In this document: positions 29,939 through 37,964 of the stretch, one piece after another
Numbering within the stretch: position 1 is the first letter of the stretch
Layout: every line of letters begins with the position of its first letter
NCBI GenBank assembly: GCA_938008595.1
Contig: CALLKD010000004.1
Location: forward strand, 1 to 38,794
Origin: an uncultured bacterium
GTDB lineage: Bacteria > Patescibacteriota > Minisyncoccia > Phycocordibacterales > Phycocordibacteraceae
DNA length: 38,794 nucleotides
Direction: 5' to 3'
Position numbers and translations under genes: made by a program
Notes under the pieces: model-generated
Database searches by the model: none
What the model was told of the DNA's origin: nothing
Seen by the model: the letters and a program-made list of their open reading frames with translations, nothing else

Positions 29939-32296
29939 ATGGGTTTGACGCAATCAATGAATAATGGCTATGAAAGTAATCCCGTTGGCCCTGTAGGACC
30001 AGGTACTGGAGATGTGGTTGGACCAGCTTCGTCGACAGATAATGCGATTGTTCGGTGGGATGGTAACACTGGAAAGTTAATCCAAAATAGCGTGAATTTG
30101 ATTGATGATAGTGGAAATACCACTATTAATCAATTAGTTTCTACTGGTGGGGCTCCTACATTACTACAAGTCAATGCCGCTGCGCATACTACATTGACCG
30201 CTTCCACAGAAGTAATCGATGTTCAATTTAATTTAGATCGCATTGTTGAGCATTCCGCTGGGAACTATCTTATACAGCGCGCGTTTCATATCACAAGACC
30301 AACATACTCCTTTACAGGCGCATCTACCTTGGACAGTGCAGGGACTGTCGTTATTGATGGGCCTCCTGAACAGGGCGCGAATGCAGATATCACTTCTGCA
30401 TTTGGTTTGGCTGTTTCTGCGTCCTCTTCTGCGGCATCAGCTGCTTTTTCTAGTATCTTTACTTGGCAGGGCATTAGTGCGGGTAAAGGTAATGCTACCT
30501 TGCGATCAGCTGTGTTGATTCCTGCCAATCCTGTCGATCTTGGGAATCAGAATGCTAGTCTTGATTCTTTTACCGGAATCCTAATTGCAGGAGCTACTCC
30601 TACCTCATCTGTTGCATCTAGAACGATCAACCTTGCCGCTTCTCTCTTAATTACTGGCGCTCCGACTGCTGGGGCAAATGTCATTTTTCCCAACCTACCT
30701 TATTCGATTTTTTCTCAAAATGGACTTGTTAGATTTGATGGCACGATTTGGTCTAATGGTATTGATGGACCTGTTCCCACGGCTGGAGATGGAACTCGTT
30801 TCATGTGGATCCCGTCTAAGGCAGCTTTACGTGCTGGCCATGCCACGGGTGGCGAATGGGATGCGGCAAATATTGGACAAAATTCTACAGCGCTTGGTTT
30901 GACTGTTTCTGTTAGTGGGCAGAGTAGTTTTGCGGCAGGTGAACAGCTCACAGTTGGTGGACAATTTACACTTGCGGCAGGGTTCAATAATATTACTGTT
31001 GGTGATTCTAATGCTGTATTTGGTCAAAACAACTCAATTGATGGGATAGCTTGCCTTGTAAGTGGTGATTCAAACACTATCACAGGTAACGTCAACTATG
31101 CCTTTGGATCGGTTACAAGTATTGTTGGGAATGGTTGTTTGTCAATTGGTGGTAGCAATACAATTACAGGAACTTCTAATTTTGTTTTGGCAGTCTCTAG
31201 CACTGTAGATGGCATTCAAAACTCTGCTTTTGGTGCGAATCATAATGTGACGGCTGGAAGTCAGACAGCAGTGTTTGGTTTTCAACACACAGTCACTGGA
31301 AGTGGAAATGCTGTATTTGGGTTTATCAACACTGTCTCTGGGAGCAATTCTCTTGTATCAGGTGCTAGTTCTACAATCACTGGCGATTTAAATTTTACTG
31401 CCGGAACAACGCAGACCATTACTGGTGATAAAAACCTTTGTGCTGGCAGTTCCAATACAATCACTGGCACCACATGTTTGTGTTTTGGAGATCAAAATAC
31501 TATTTCTGCGAATAGTGTTTATGCGTTTGGTGAAAAGCTTACTGTCTTAAATCCTTCGGTATTTGCAGTGAACCTTGATGCTGGATCTCCTGCCTCAATT
31601 GCGACAGCAAATATCTTCGCTTTTTTAGGCGGACAATTCTGTGTCAACTCCGTTACGCCTAATGGGCGCGCGTATATTTTAGACAAATCCAATTTGGTCA
31701 ATTTGTTTTTAGAAACTCAATCAGATACAGTTCCATTGAGTGTGGTATTAAAGCGAGGCCGCGCAGGCGATCTACAGTTGAATAATGCAGATATTGTTTC
31801 TGATATAGTTTCACGTGGAACTTTATCTGGAGGTGTTACAGATCTTGCTAAAATTGATGTGGTTTACACTGGGAATTCAACCACACAATTAGCAAAGATG
31901 GAATTTAAAACAGCCCAAGGTGCTGCACCTGTGGTTGCTCAAACCATTTCCGATGCAGGTGATATTTTATCAGAAAATTTTACTCGGCTTGGAACTGGCA
32001 ATCCACTCATCAAATTAACTACAGTGACTGGTGTTACCGATATTGTTATGGGAGGAGCCACCATTGTTAACCTGCCAGCAGACGTGGTAGATGCGAATAT
32101 TTTGTCTGTGAATGTGTTGGTAGAATATGCTCCTAACGCTTGGATTTCAAATGCTTATGAGGCTACGGCTGGTTATAGGTTTGATTTCTTTACATTAGCA
32201 GGAGCGCCAGCTCAACTTGTAGTCGCTCTTGATCCTGTAAAGTCTGGAAATATTTTAAATCTTAATTTCAAAGCCATGATTACTTACGTCAAATAA
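29939..32296 (+). CDS. Tail fibre/spike with YadA-like left-handed roll
   Basis: 785 residues with AGGGAG ahead of the ATG. The N-terminus has a short collagen-like GPVGPG and the segment VGPASSTDNAIVRWDGNTGK, frequent in phage fibres. Residues about 330-540 carry about 14 repeats of the SxxFGxxNxxxG/GSSNTITG kind (ASSTITGDLNFTAG, ANHNVTAGSQTAVFG), the left-handed beta-roll of YadA-type heads, which suggests a trimeric rod. The C-terminal region, with KAMITYVK at the end, may bind receptor or a partner. It probably forms a side fibre that contacts the host surface. Confidence 0.8.
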   Translation: MGLTQSMNNGYESNPVGPVGPGTGDVVGPASSTDNAIVRWDGNTGKLIQNSVNLIDDSGNTTINQLVSTGGAPTLLQVNAAAHTTLTASTEVIDVQFNLDRIVEHSAGNYLIQRAFHITRPTYSFTGASTLDSAGTVVIDGPPEQGANADITSAFGLAVSASSSAASAAFSSIFTWQGISAGKGNATLRSAVLIPANPVDLGNQNASLDSFTGILIAGATPTSSVASRTINLAASLLITGAPTAGANVIFPNLPYSIFSQNGLVRFDGTIWSNGIDGPVPTAGDGTRFMWIPSKAALRAGHATGGEWDAANIGQNSTALGLTVSVSGQSSFAAGEQLTVGGQFTLAAGFNNITVGDSNAVFGQNNSIDGIACLVSGDSNTITGNVNYAFGSVTSIVGNGCLSIGGSNTITGTSNFVLAVSSTVDGIQNSAFGANHNVTAGSQTAVFGFQHTVTGSGNAVFGFINTVSGSNSLVSGASSTITGDLNFTAGTTQTITGDKNLCAGSSNTITGTTCLCFGDQNTISANSVYAFGEKLTVLNPSVFAVNLDAGSPASIATANIFAFLGGQFCVNSVTPNGRAYILDKSNLVNLFLETQSDTVPLSVVLKRGRAGDLQLNNADIVSDIVSRGTLSGGVTDLAKIDVVYTGNSTTQLAKMEFKTAQGAAPVVAQTISDAGDILSENFTRLGTGNPLIKLTTVTGVTDIVMGGATIVNLPADVVDANILSVNVLVEYAPNAWISNAYEATAGYRFDFFTLAGAPAQLVVALDPVKSGNILNLNFKAMITYVK

Positions 32297-32297
32297 T

Positions 32298-32705
32298 ATG
32301 CCAAAAAAAACAGATATTTATAAAAGCGTAAAAAAAACCAATACTTTGCCATTTTCTACCAAGCACATTAAGGTCTTGGAGGTGGGAAAGAGTGAGTCTA
32401 AAATCAATATTTATGATTCATATGGTCAATGTGCTGAAAATGTTACTGTGCCTAACAATATTATAGATGACAATGCGGTTTTTAATCTTGATCCAGAAAC
32501 TATTTTTATTCCGATCACATTGGTCTTAGATGAAAAAAAGAAAGAGTTAAGTGTGTCTACTAAAGTATTTGGGAATAGAGATGAGGCCAAGAAATCTTTT
32601 GGAGAAGGATTGTTTTGTTGGAATCCGCAAGTCATGTCGGATGGCACGCTCAAATGTTCAGACCCAGCTTTTTTTAAAAAATATAAAACCATTTTCGGTT
32701 TATGA
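32298..32705 (+). CDS. Hypothetical protein in the fibre region
   Basis: 135 residues, one base after the fibre stop without a ribosome site, so translation is likely coupled. Lysine-rich start (MPKKTDIYKSVKKTN), then alternating strands (HIKVLEVGKSESKINIYDSY) and a DPAFFKKYKTIFGL ending. It may assist fibre folding or attachment; no family was recognised. It overlaps the next gene by 4 bp. Confidence 0.65.
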   Translation: MPKKTDIYKSVKKTNTLPFSTKHIKVLEVGKSESKINIYDSYGQCAENVTVPNNIIDDNAVFNLDPETIFIPITLVLDEKKKELSVSTKVFGNRDEAKKSFGEGLFCWNPQVMSDGTLKCSDPAFFKKYKTIFGL

Positions 32706-32980
32706 CATTGAATGAGTTTTTGACAATGGTGATGCCTATCTTGTTCACTTGCGCCAGTGTTATCACAGCGCATTTTATGGGCATTGAAAAAGCGATCTCT
32801 ACATCAAATAAATACACAGATGATAGCATAGAGCTTTTTGAAAAAAACATGAGCAGCTTTATTGTCAATACTTCATCTAGGTTTGACAAGATAGATAGGC
32901 AGTTTGATAAAATAGATGAAAAATTTACTCGTTTATCTGAAAAGATTGATTCTGCTTTTATGAATCATATGTCCAAATGA
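32702..32980 (+). CDS. Small membrane-anchored coiled-coil protein
   Basis: 92 residues. Residues 5-26 are hydrophobic (FLTMVMPILFTCASVITAHF); the rest is a coiled coil with the repeat FDKIDRQFDKIDEKFTRLSE. The layout resembles small phage membrane proteins with a coil (XhlA-like in reverse order) and may be related to lysis or superinfection control. The family is not certain. Its start overlaps the previous gene by 4 bp. Confidence 0.55.
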   Translation: MTLNEFLTMVMPILFTCASVITAHFMGIEKAISTSNKYTDDSIELFEKNMSSFIVNTSSRFDKIDRQFDKIDEKFTRLSEKIDSAFMNHMSK

Positions 32981-33007
32981 TTTACAGAATATTAGAAGAG
33001 TTCTATT

Positions 33008-35242
33008 GTGCCAATTCCAAATTATGAATCAGTTGGGATACAGACTCAATCCATCTCAGATTTATCTGGTGGAATGGTTACTGCATGGAATTACAGGCTC
33101 TATTCTAAAAATCAGGTTAATAAAATAGTAAATAGCAATCTTGCAATTGATGGTGCTATATCTACCCGAAATGGAAGATCAAAATTAAATGACTCACCTG
33201 TGGTCGCTGTCAACAACACTGTTCGGCACTTGGCGATTATTGGGCAGTCTGGTTCTAGTGATTTAATTCTTGGTGCGGTATACGATAAGATTTATGATTT
33301 TTCCTCTGGTACGCCTGCCTTAGTTCGTTCTGGTTTAAATTCATCTGCGAAGTGGTCGACAACAAATTTCAATCAGTTTCAGTTTTGGGTGAATGGTTTT
33401 GATAGACCATTCATGACTCAGGGGACTGCTGCCACTACCTATTTTGTTGGCATTGTGGCCCCGCTTTCAATGGCTGGAATTACTGCTATTCCAGCGGCAG
33501 GCGGTGTGAATTCCACAGCAGGTGCCCATCGACTGACATTCCGTTATCGGTCGACCATTACACAAGCTCGCTCTAATCCTCCGATCATTGCCAATGCTAT
33601 CCAGTTTAACACTGTGACGCTGATTGCTGGTCAGCGATATCAAGTAACGATCGGTGCAGCTGCAGTTTCGTCTGATCCTCAAGTTGATTTGATTGACGTG
33701 TTTGTGCAGGAAGCTGCCGCTAACTTGGACGCTCCTTACTATTATTTGGGAACCACCAATAACGTCAATGGCTCGATATTATTGGCTGATGTCGCGGATG
33801 ATGAACTGATCGTAAAAGAATCTTTGGATGTAGACGATAACCCTGCTCCATCTTCCTTGAGAGTAATTGAGGAATGGAGAGATCGTTTGGTCGCCATCTC
33901 TGATGATTACCATGTTCGATTTAGTAAGCTTAGGATTGATGCTAATGGCATTGTGAATCTTCCAACATCTTGGCCAGCTGTAAATGAGTTAGTGGTTGGG
34001 AATGGGGATGGGGATCCGTTGGTCACAATCATTAAGTTTAATGATTACGTGTTTGCTTTTAAGCGTAGATCAGTTTGGATTCTTCAAGGAGAGTTTGGCG
34101 TACCTGGGTTTGGATTTAAGAGATTAAAAACCAACCTGACAAATGTTGGTTTATTGAACCAATATGCCATTGCTCAAGCTGGTGATAAATGCTATTTTGT
34201 GTCGGATGATCTTAAGTTCCACGCTTTTGGATATACTGATTTTTCCACGACTGAACTACGGTTAATCGATCCTCCATTATCAGATCCTATTGCGAACGTC
34301 CTGACAGAGTTTGCCTCTGCTTTTAGAGATGGGGTAAGAGTTGTTAACTTCACTTTTGCACAATTTAGTCAGGTTTGGATTGCTTTTAATAATGGGACCG
34401 GCATTTCTGACAGCTACAATTTTAACATTCTTGTGTTTGATTACTACGCAAATTCTGGGCGTGGTGCATGGCATTTACACATGGGTCATGAAGTGGCTAG
34501 TGCTGTTCTTGCTAGGGATGTTAATAGGAATTATTTCGTCTATACTGGTGATTATGCTGGCATCGTATGGAAGCATGATCTGTCATATGGTGATGGAGCT
34601 GCTATCAACGGGACATCTAGTGGATTGAACAGTCCTACTACTTTAAATGATGTGACCAAAAATTTTGTACAAACTCCCAGCTTGATTGGTTGCTTTGTAA
34701 AAATTATTGCAGGAACTGGGGCTGGTCAAATTCGTAGGATCAATGCAGTCCCAAGCCCTACACAAATTTCTGTTTCTCCGGCATGGGGTGTGACTCCTAA
34801 CAACACTAGTCAGTATACTATAGGCGGTTTCTTGTGGGAGGTGTGGTCAAGGTTTGACTGGTGTGATGAGCAGACTCCTCCTGATTTTGACAAGCTGGGC
34901 TGGTATCTCGACTTTGACATTGAGGCGGCAGGGATTGCCATTTCAGATGGGGCAGGCGGGTTTCAGTACACTTTGGATGTTTCAATTTATAAAGAGCGCA
35001 GTTTTACTAGTGCCGCTGTTTATCAGAGGACCTTTAAATCGTCAGGAGCGATCTGGGATTTTGCTTTATGGGATTTTGCTTTCTGGGATGATAATCCGAA
35101 AACTTTTATTACTTGCGGCATGAATATCTATTTTAAACAAATCTGGCACAAGATCGGTTCAGAATTGGCTGGTCAAGCGTTTCGTTTAAATGGCTGGACT
35201 TATACTTTCCAGAACGTGAATCAATTGAGGGTTTTGCCATGA
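33008..35242 (+). CDS. Tail nozzle/stabilisation protein (P22 gp10-like)
   Basis: 744 residues starting at GTG (33008) with AGAAGAG about nine bases upstream. The beginning ISDLSGGMVTAWNYRLY, the central IEEWRDRLVAISDDYHVRF and FAFKRRSVWILQG are patterns I associate with phage stabilisation or tail-tubular proteins that form the short-tail nozzle below the adaptor. The C-terminal part is Trp-rich (SGAIWDFALWDFAFWDDNPK). It ends overlapping the next gene by 4 bp. The assignment is by pattern and length. Confidence 0.65.
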   Translation: MPIPNYESVGIQTQSISDLSGGMVTAWNYRLYSKNQVNKIVNSNLAIDGAISTRNGRSKLNDSPVVAVNNTVRHLAIIGQSGSSDLILGAVYDKIYDFSSGTPALVRSGLNSSAKWSTTNFNQFQFWVNGFDRPFMTQGTAATTYFVGIVAPLSMAGITAIPAAGGVNSTAGAHRLTFRYRSTITQARSNPPIIANAIQFNTVTLIAGQRYQVTIGAAAVSSDPQVDLIDVFVQEAAANLDAPYYYLGTTNNVNGSILLADVADDELIVKESLDVDDNPAPSSLRVIEEWRDRLVAISDDYHVRFSKLRIDANGIVNLPTSWPAVNELVVGNGDGDPLVTIIKFNDYVFAFKRRSVWILQGEFGVPGFGFKRLKTNLTNVGLLNQYAIAQAGDKCYFVSDDLKFHAFGYTDFSTTELRLIDPPLSDPIANVLTEFASAFRDGVRVVNFTFAQFSQVWIAFNNGTGISDSYNFNILVFDYYANSGRGAWHLHMGHEVASAVLARDVNRNYFVYTGDYAGIVWKHDLSYGDGAAINGTSSGLNSPTTLNDVTKNFVQTPSLIGCFVKIIAGTGAGQIRRINAVPSPTQISVSPAWGVTPNNTSQYTIGGFLWEVWSRFDWCDEQTPPDFDKLGWYLDFDIEAAGIAISDGAGGFQYTLDVSIYKERSFTSAAVYQRTFKSSGAIWDFALWDFAFWDDNPKTFITCGMNIYFKQIWHKIGSELAGQAFRLNGWTYTFQNVNQLRVLP

Positions 35243-35565
35243 CAGAGCAGCATGTGTTTAGGGTTGGCCATTGCCCGCTCTGTTCTAAGCAAGTACAGAT
35301 TACAGACACTTTTAACAAGCCTATTGGTGCCATGGCAGGCACTCATCTATATTGGTTGTGTCTCAAAGATGATCAAGGAACGATTAAAACTAGAATCGGT
35401 ACTTTGATTCTATGCGATTCTTGTCATGCGAATAATCCTGATCCTGCACAAATTTATCAATCAATTATAAATTCTCCTTTCTCTGGGCTGTCTGAGGAAC
35501 AGTTGCCTGAGATTCAGATGTTTCCGAATCTAGGGCTAGAGTGTGTGAAAAGTTTTGGAGTGTAG
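35239..35565 (+). CDS. Small zinc-ribbon protein in the tail region
   Basis: 108 residues. CPLCSKQ (residue 12 on) and CDSCHAN (about residue 59) are separated by a beta region (GTHLYWLCLKDDQGTIKTRIG), a probable zinc ribbon. It overlaps the tail protein by 4 bases (ATGA) and precedes the collar fibre. Its function is unknown; a minor virion or assembly role is likely from context. Confidence 0.7.
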   Translation: MTEQHVFRVGHCPLCSKQVQITDTFNKPIGAMAGTHLYWLCLKDDQGTIKTRIGTLILCDSCHANNPDPAQIYQSIINSPFSGLSEEQLPEIQMFPNLGLECVKSFGV

Positions 35566-35568
35566 CTC

Positions 35569-36471
35569 ATGGCTGGGAACTTCACGCGCGCACGGTCTTT
35601 CATTTATTTACCCGGCGCAATCATTCTTTCGAATCAAAATAACACAAACGAAAATACGATTTACGAAGGGCATAACTCTTCGATGCATGAAGTCACTGGG
35701 CATACCCATTCTGGAGCGATTGGAGATGGGCCACCCATCAATACAGCCATTTTGCCACAAATTGGATTCCCAGGTTTCATTGCTCCTTTTTACGATTTTA
35801 ATGGGCAGCTGACTGTCGACACAAATTATTGGGCTTTTTGTGATGGGTCAGTGAAGACAATCACCAGAGTGAATGGGACCACTTTCGTGGATACGTTGCC
35901 TGACTTATCGGGGCGGTATTTGGTAGGGTTCGGAACAGATGGTGGGGGTAATATTGCTACGGCTTTATGGTCAGCCGTTCCTGTTGGGAATCCTTCTCAT
36001 CAAATCAATCTACAGCATCTACACACTACAGTTGCGCATGACCATACGGTTAACGCTCATAGCCATTCTGTAGATCCACATTCTCACTTGGTGCCTGATC
36101 ATTACCATGGGAAAGGCACGTTGGCTATTGGCGCTAGTGGGGCGCATACGCATTTGTTTTACTGGTTAGACGCTTCGTCTGGCTCTGGTACTTTGAGCGC
36201 AGCAGGCAACAATGATGTTGCCGCACAGCAAAGCCAAGCGACTAGTAGCACAACACATACTCACCCTAACGCAGATTTTACAGGTGTGGTGGGATCTTCT
36301 GGTGGGAGTAACGGTGATGCGGCGTTTGCGACTTCTGCTAATGGGTCTACTACTTCGTTGACTGCATTAACCACAAATACTTCTGCACCAAACACTAACA
36401 ACGCATTATCAACCACGCAAAGTATTCAGCCGCGTTCTGTGCTTGTGCGTTGGGTTATGAGGATCAAATGA
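35569..36471 (+). CDS. His-rich collar-type tail fibre
   Basis: 300 residues. A collar-like domain (residues about 64-130: FPGFIAPFYDFNGQ, NYWAFCDGS, LPDLSGRYLVGFG) is followed by many H-x-H pairs (HLH, HDH, HSH, HSH, HYH, HTH, HTH). In T4 gp37 such pairs hold a line of iron ions in the fibre tip, so a metal-stabilised receptor-binding needle is likely. The end IQPRSVLVRWVMRIK is typical of collar proteins. A first H-x-H lies at HTHSGAIGDG near residue 45. The product is probably a trimer that touches the receptor. Confidence 0.8.
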   Translation: MAGNFTRARSFIYLPGAIILSNQNNTNENTIYEGHNSSMHEVTGHTHSGAIGDGPPINTAILPQIGFPGFIAPFYDFNGQLTVDTNYWAFCDGSVKTITRVNGTTFVDTLPDLSGRYLVGFGTDGGGNIATALWSAVPVGNPSHQINLQHLHTTVAHDHTVNAHSHSVDPHSHLVPDHYHGKGTLAIGASGAHTHLFYWLDASSGSGTLSAAGNNDVAAQQSQATSSTTHTHPNADFTGVVGSSGGSNGDAAFATSANGSTTSLTALTTNTSAPNTNNALSTTQSIQPRSVLVRWVMRIK

Positions 36472-36746
36472 TACAATCTTCTCCCGTTCAAGCTTTGAAA
36501 GAGACCTTAGACATTCCTGATTTTTACACGATGATCTTGTATTACAAGGACGGCACTACTCGGACAGTTGAGGCGGTGAAGTCTGTCGTGTATCCTGAAA
36601 CAATGATTTTAGAGATTCTGTCGAAGAAGAATACTTGGCTCTGGGTTCCGATGGATTCTGTGAAAGAGATTGAGCTGGATGAAAATTTTGCAAAGATTGC
36701 AGAGCTGTCTGAGAAAAGAAGGCAGAATCAACAGGGAGGTGTGTGA
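36468..36746 (+). CDS. Hypothetical small protein
   Basis: 92 residues from the ATG at 36468, overlapping the fibre stop (ATGA), with GAGG upstream; a longer TTG frame at 36450 is less likely. It has strands (FYTMILYYKDGTTRTVEAVK; MILEILSKKNTWLWVPMDSV) and a charged C-terminal helix. No family was recognised. It lies between the fibre and internal-protein genes and overlaps the next gene start (TGATG). Confidence 0.65.
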   Translation: MIQSSPVQALKETLDIPDFYTMILYYKDGTTRTVEAVKSVVYPETMILEILSKKNTWLWVPMDSVKEIELDENFAKIAELSEKRRQNQQGGV

Positions 36747-37171
36747 TGGATCCGGTGACAGCCTCCGCCCTGATTGGGGGCGGCGTTTCATTGCTAGGAA
36801 GTATCTTTGGAAAGGGAAATAAAAAGCCCGCTCCTAAATATTCGAATGAAGCTCAAGACGTTTTGTTTGGAGATCTGTCTTCGATGTTGGCCAACTATGG
36901 GTCGCCTGTCATTCCAGCGTTAGCTAGTCGTGGATTAGGTGGTGCATATAAAGGGATGTTTGGGGATGATAGTTCTAGTATCACAAACCCCTACCATTTG
37001 GCAGTTGGTGACCAACAGGATGGTGGGTCTACCGGATTTAATTTGAACACATTGAACCCTGCCGCTGGACCGATCAGTGCGCATGGTTTTGGATTTGGTG
37101 GTGGGAACATGGGCCGATATACTGCTGGGTCTCCTAATGCATGGAGTCGCCGCCCTTTCTTTGGAGCATAA
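36746..37171 (+). CDS. Small internal/ejection protein with glycine-zipper helix
   Basis: 141 residues from the ATG at 36746, behind GGGAGGTGTG. It starts MDPVTASALIGGGVSLLGSI, a Gly/Ala/Ser membrane-inserting helix typical of small podovirus proteins injected into the cell with DNA (P22 gp7 or T7 gp14-like by analogy). The remainder is Gly/Asn-rich. It begins the cluster of internal proteins that ends with the 1,581-residue protein. Confidence 0.65.
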   Translation: MDPVTASALIGGGVSLLGSIFGKGNKKPAPKYSNEAQDVLFGDLSSMLANYGSPVIPALASRGLGGAYKGMFGDDSSSITNPYHLAVGDQQDGGSTGFNLNTLNPAAGPISAHGFGFGGGNMGRYTAGSPNAWSRRPFFGA

Positions 37172-37172
37172 C

Positions 37173-37961
37173 ATGGCTTTCCCTTCTTTAGCAGGACAAC
37201 AAAGATCAATTGCTCGTCTTCCATTAAACGCCAGCGGTGGCGGGGCTAGTGATCCCAATGCGTCAAGTGGGATGTTCTACACTCCAAACCCTAGGGCCCC
37301 TGGTCAATACGACTTCAGCTATCTGTATGGTGGGCTTGATGCTTTATCAGGAACGCCTCGTTATAAAAAACAGAGCATTCAACCTTATCAATTTCAGAAC
37401 CCTCAGGTGTCTCCTGTTGCTGGGCCTCAAGCAATCAATGAAAGTTTTTATTCGAATCTTGCGAACTCAATGGCTAAACCGCAGCTTCGTCCATTGGTCG
37501 CGCAGTCTGGGGAAAGGATGCGGCAACTGCAGCAGGGGTTTGGCGGTTCGTTAAGTGACGCGGCTTCAAAAGAGTTTCAATTAAAGAACTCTATGAAACT
37601 TGGTGAAGATATTGCGGGCATGCAGGGGAATATAGACAAGACAATTGCTGAGCAAAGGATTGGTGAACAACGAGACATTTCTCAGGCGAATTTTGCGGAA
37701 CGACAGAAGGCAAGAGATTTGGGATTATCCACTGGCTTGCAAGTGGCTGGACAGCAAGCCGATGAGAATTATAGATCTGCTGGATTTAATGATTCTGCTG
37801 CTCGCTATGAATCGCAGGATCTGTTGGCCAGAATCCAAGCGATGTTAAACTCAGGGGCTCAGATTCCACAGCTGCAGGGTTCGTTGCAGAACATTACTTC
37901 AAATGCCTATCAAAAGCTCTTAGATCAAATGGGTGGTTTGACTGGGTTAGGAGGGATTTAA
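37173..37961 (+). CDS. Internal virion protein
   Basis: 262 residues from the ATG at 37173, one base after the previous stop; a longer frame back to 37077 lies inside the other gene and is unlikely. After a Pro/Gly-rich start it has helical segments rich in Gln and Ala (EDIAGMQGNIDKTIAEQRIG; NFAERQKARDLGLSTGLQVA), typical of podovirus internal core proteins. No enzyme motif. It lies in the ejection-protein cluster. Confidence 0.65.
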   Translation: MAFPSLAGQQRSIARLPLNASGGGASDPNASSGMFYTPNPRAPGQYDFSYLYGGLDALSGTPRYKKQSIQPYQFQNPQVSPVAGPQAINESFYSNLANSMAKPQLRPLVAQSGERMRQLQQGFGGSLSDAASKEFQLKNSMKLGEDIAGMQGNIDKTIAEQRIGEQRDISQANFAERQKARDLGLSTGLQVAGQQADENYRSAGFNDSAARYESQDLLARIQAMLNSGAQIPQLQGSLQNITSNAYQKLLDQMGGLTGLGGI

Positions 37962-37964
37962 ATC

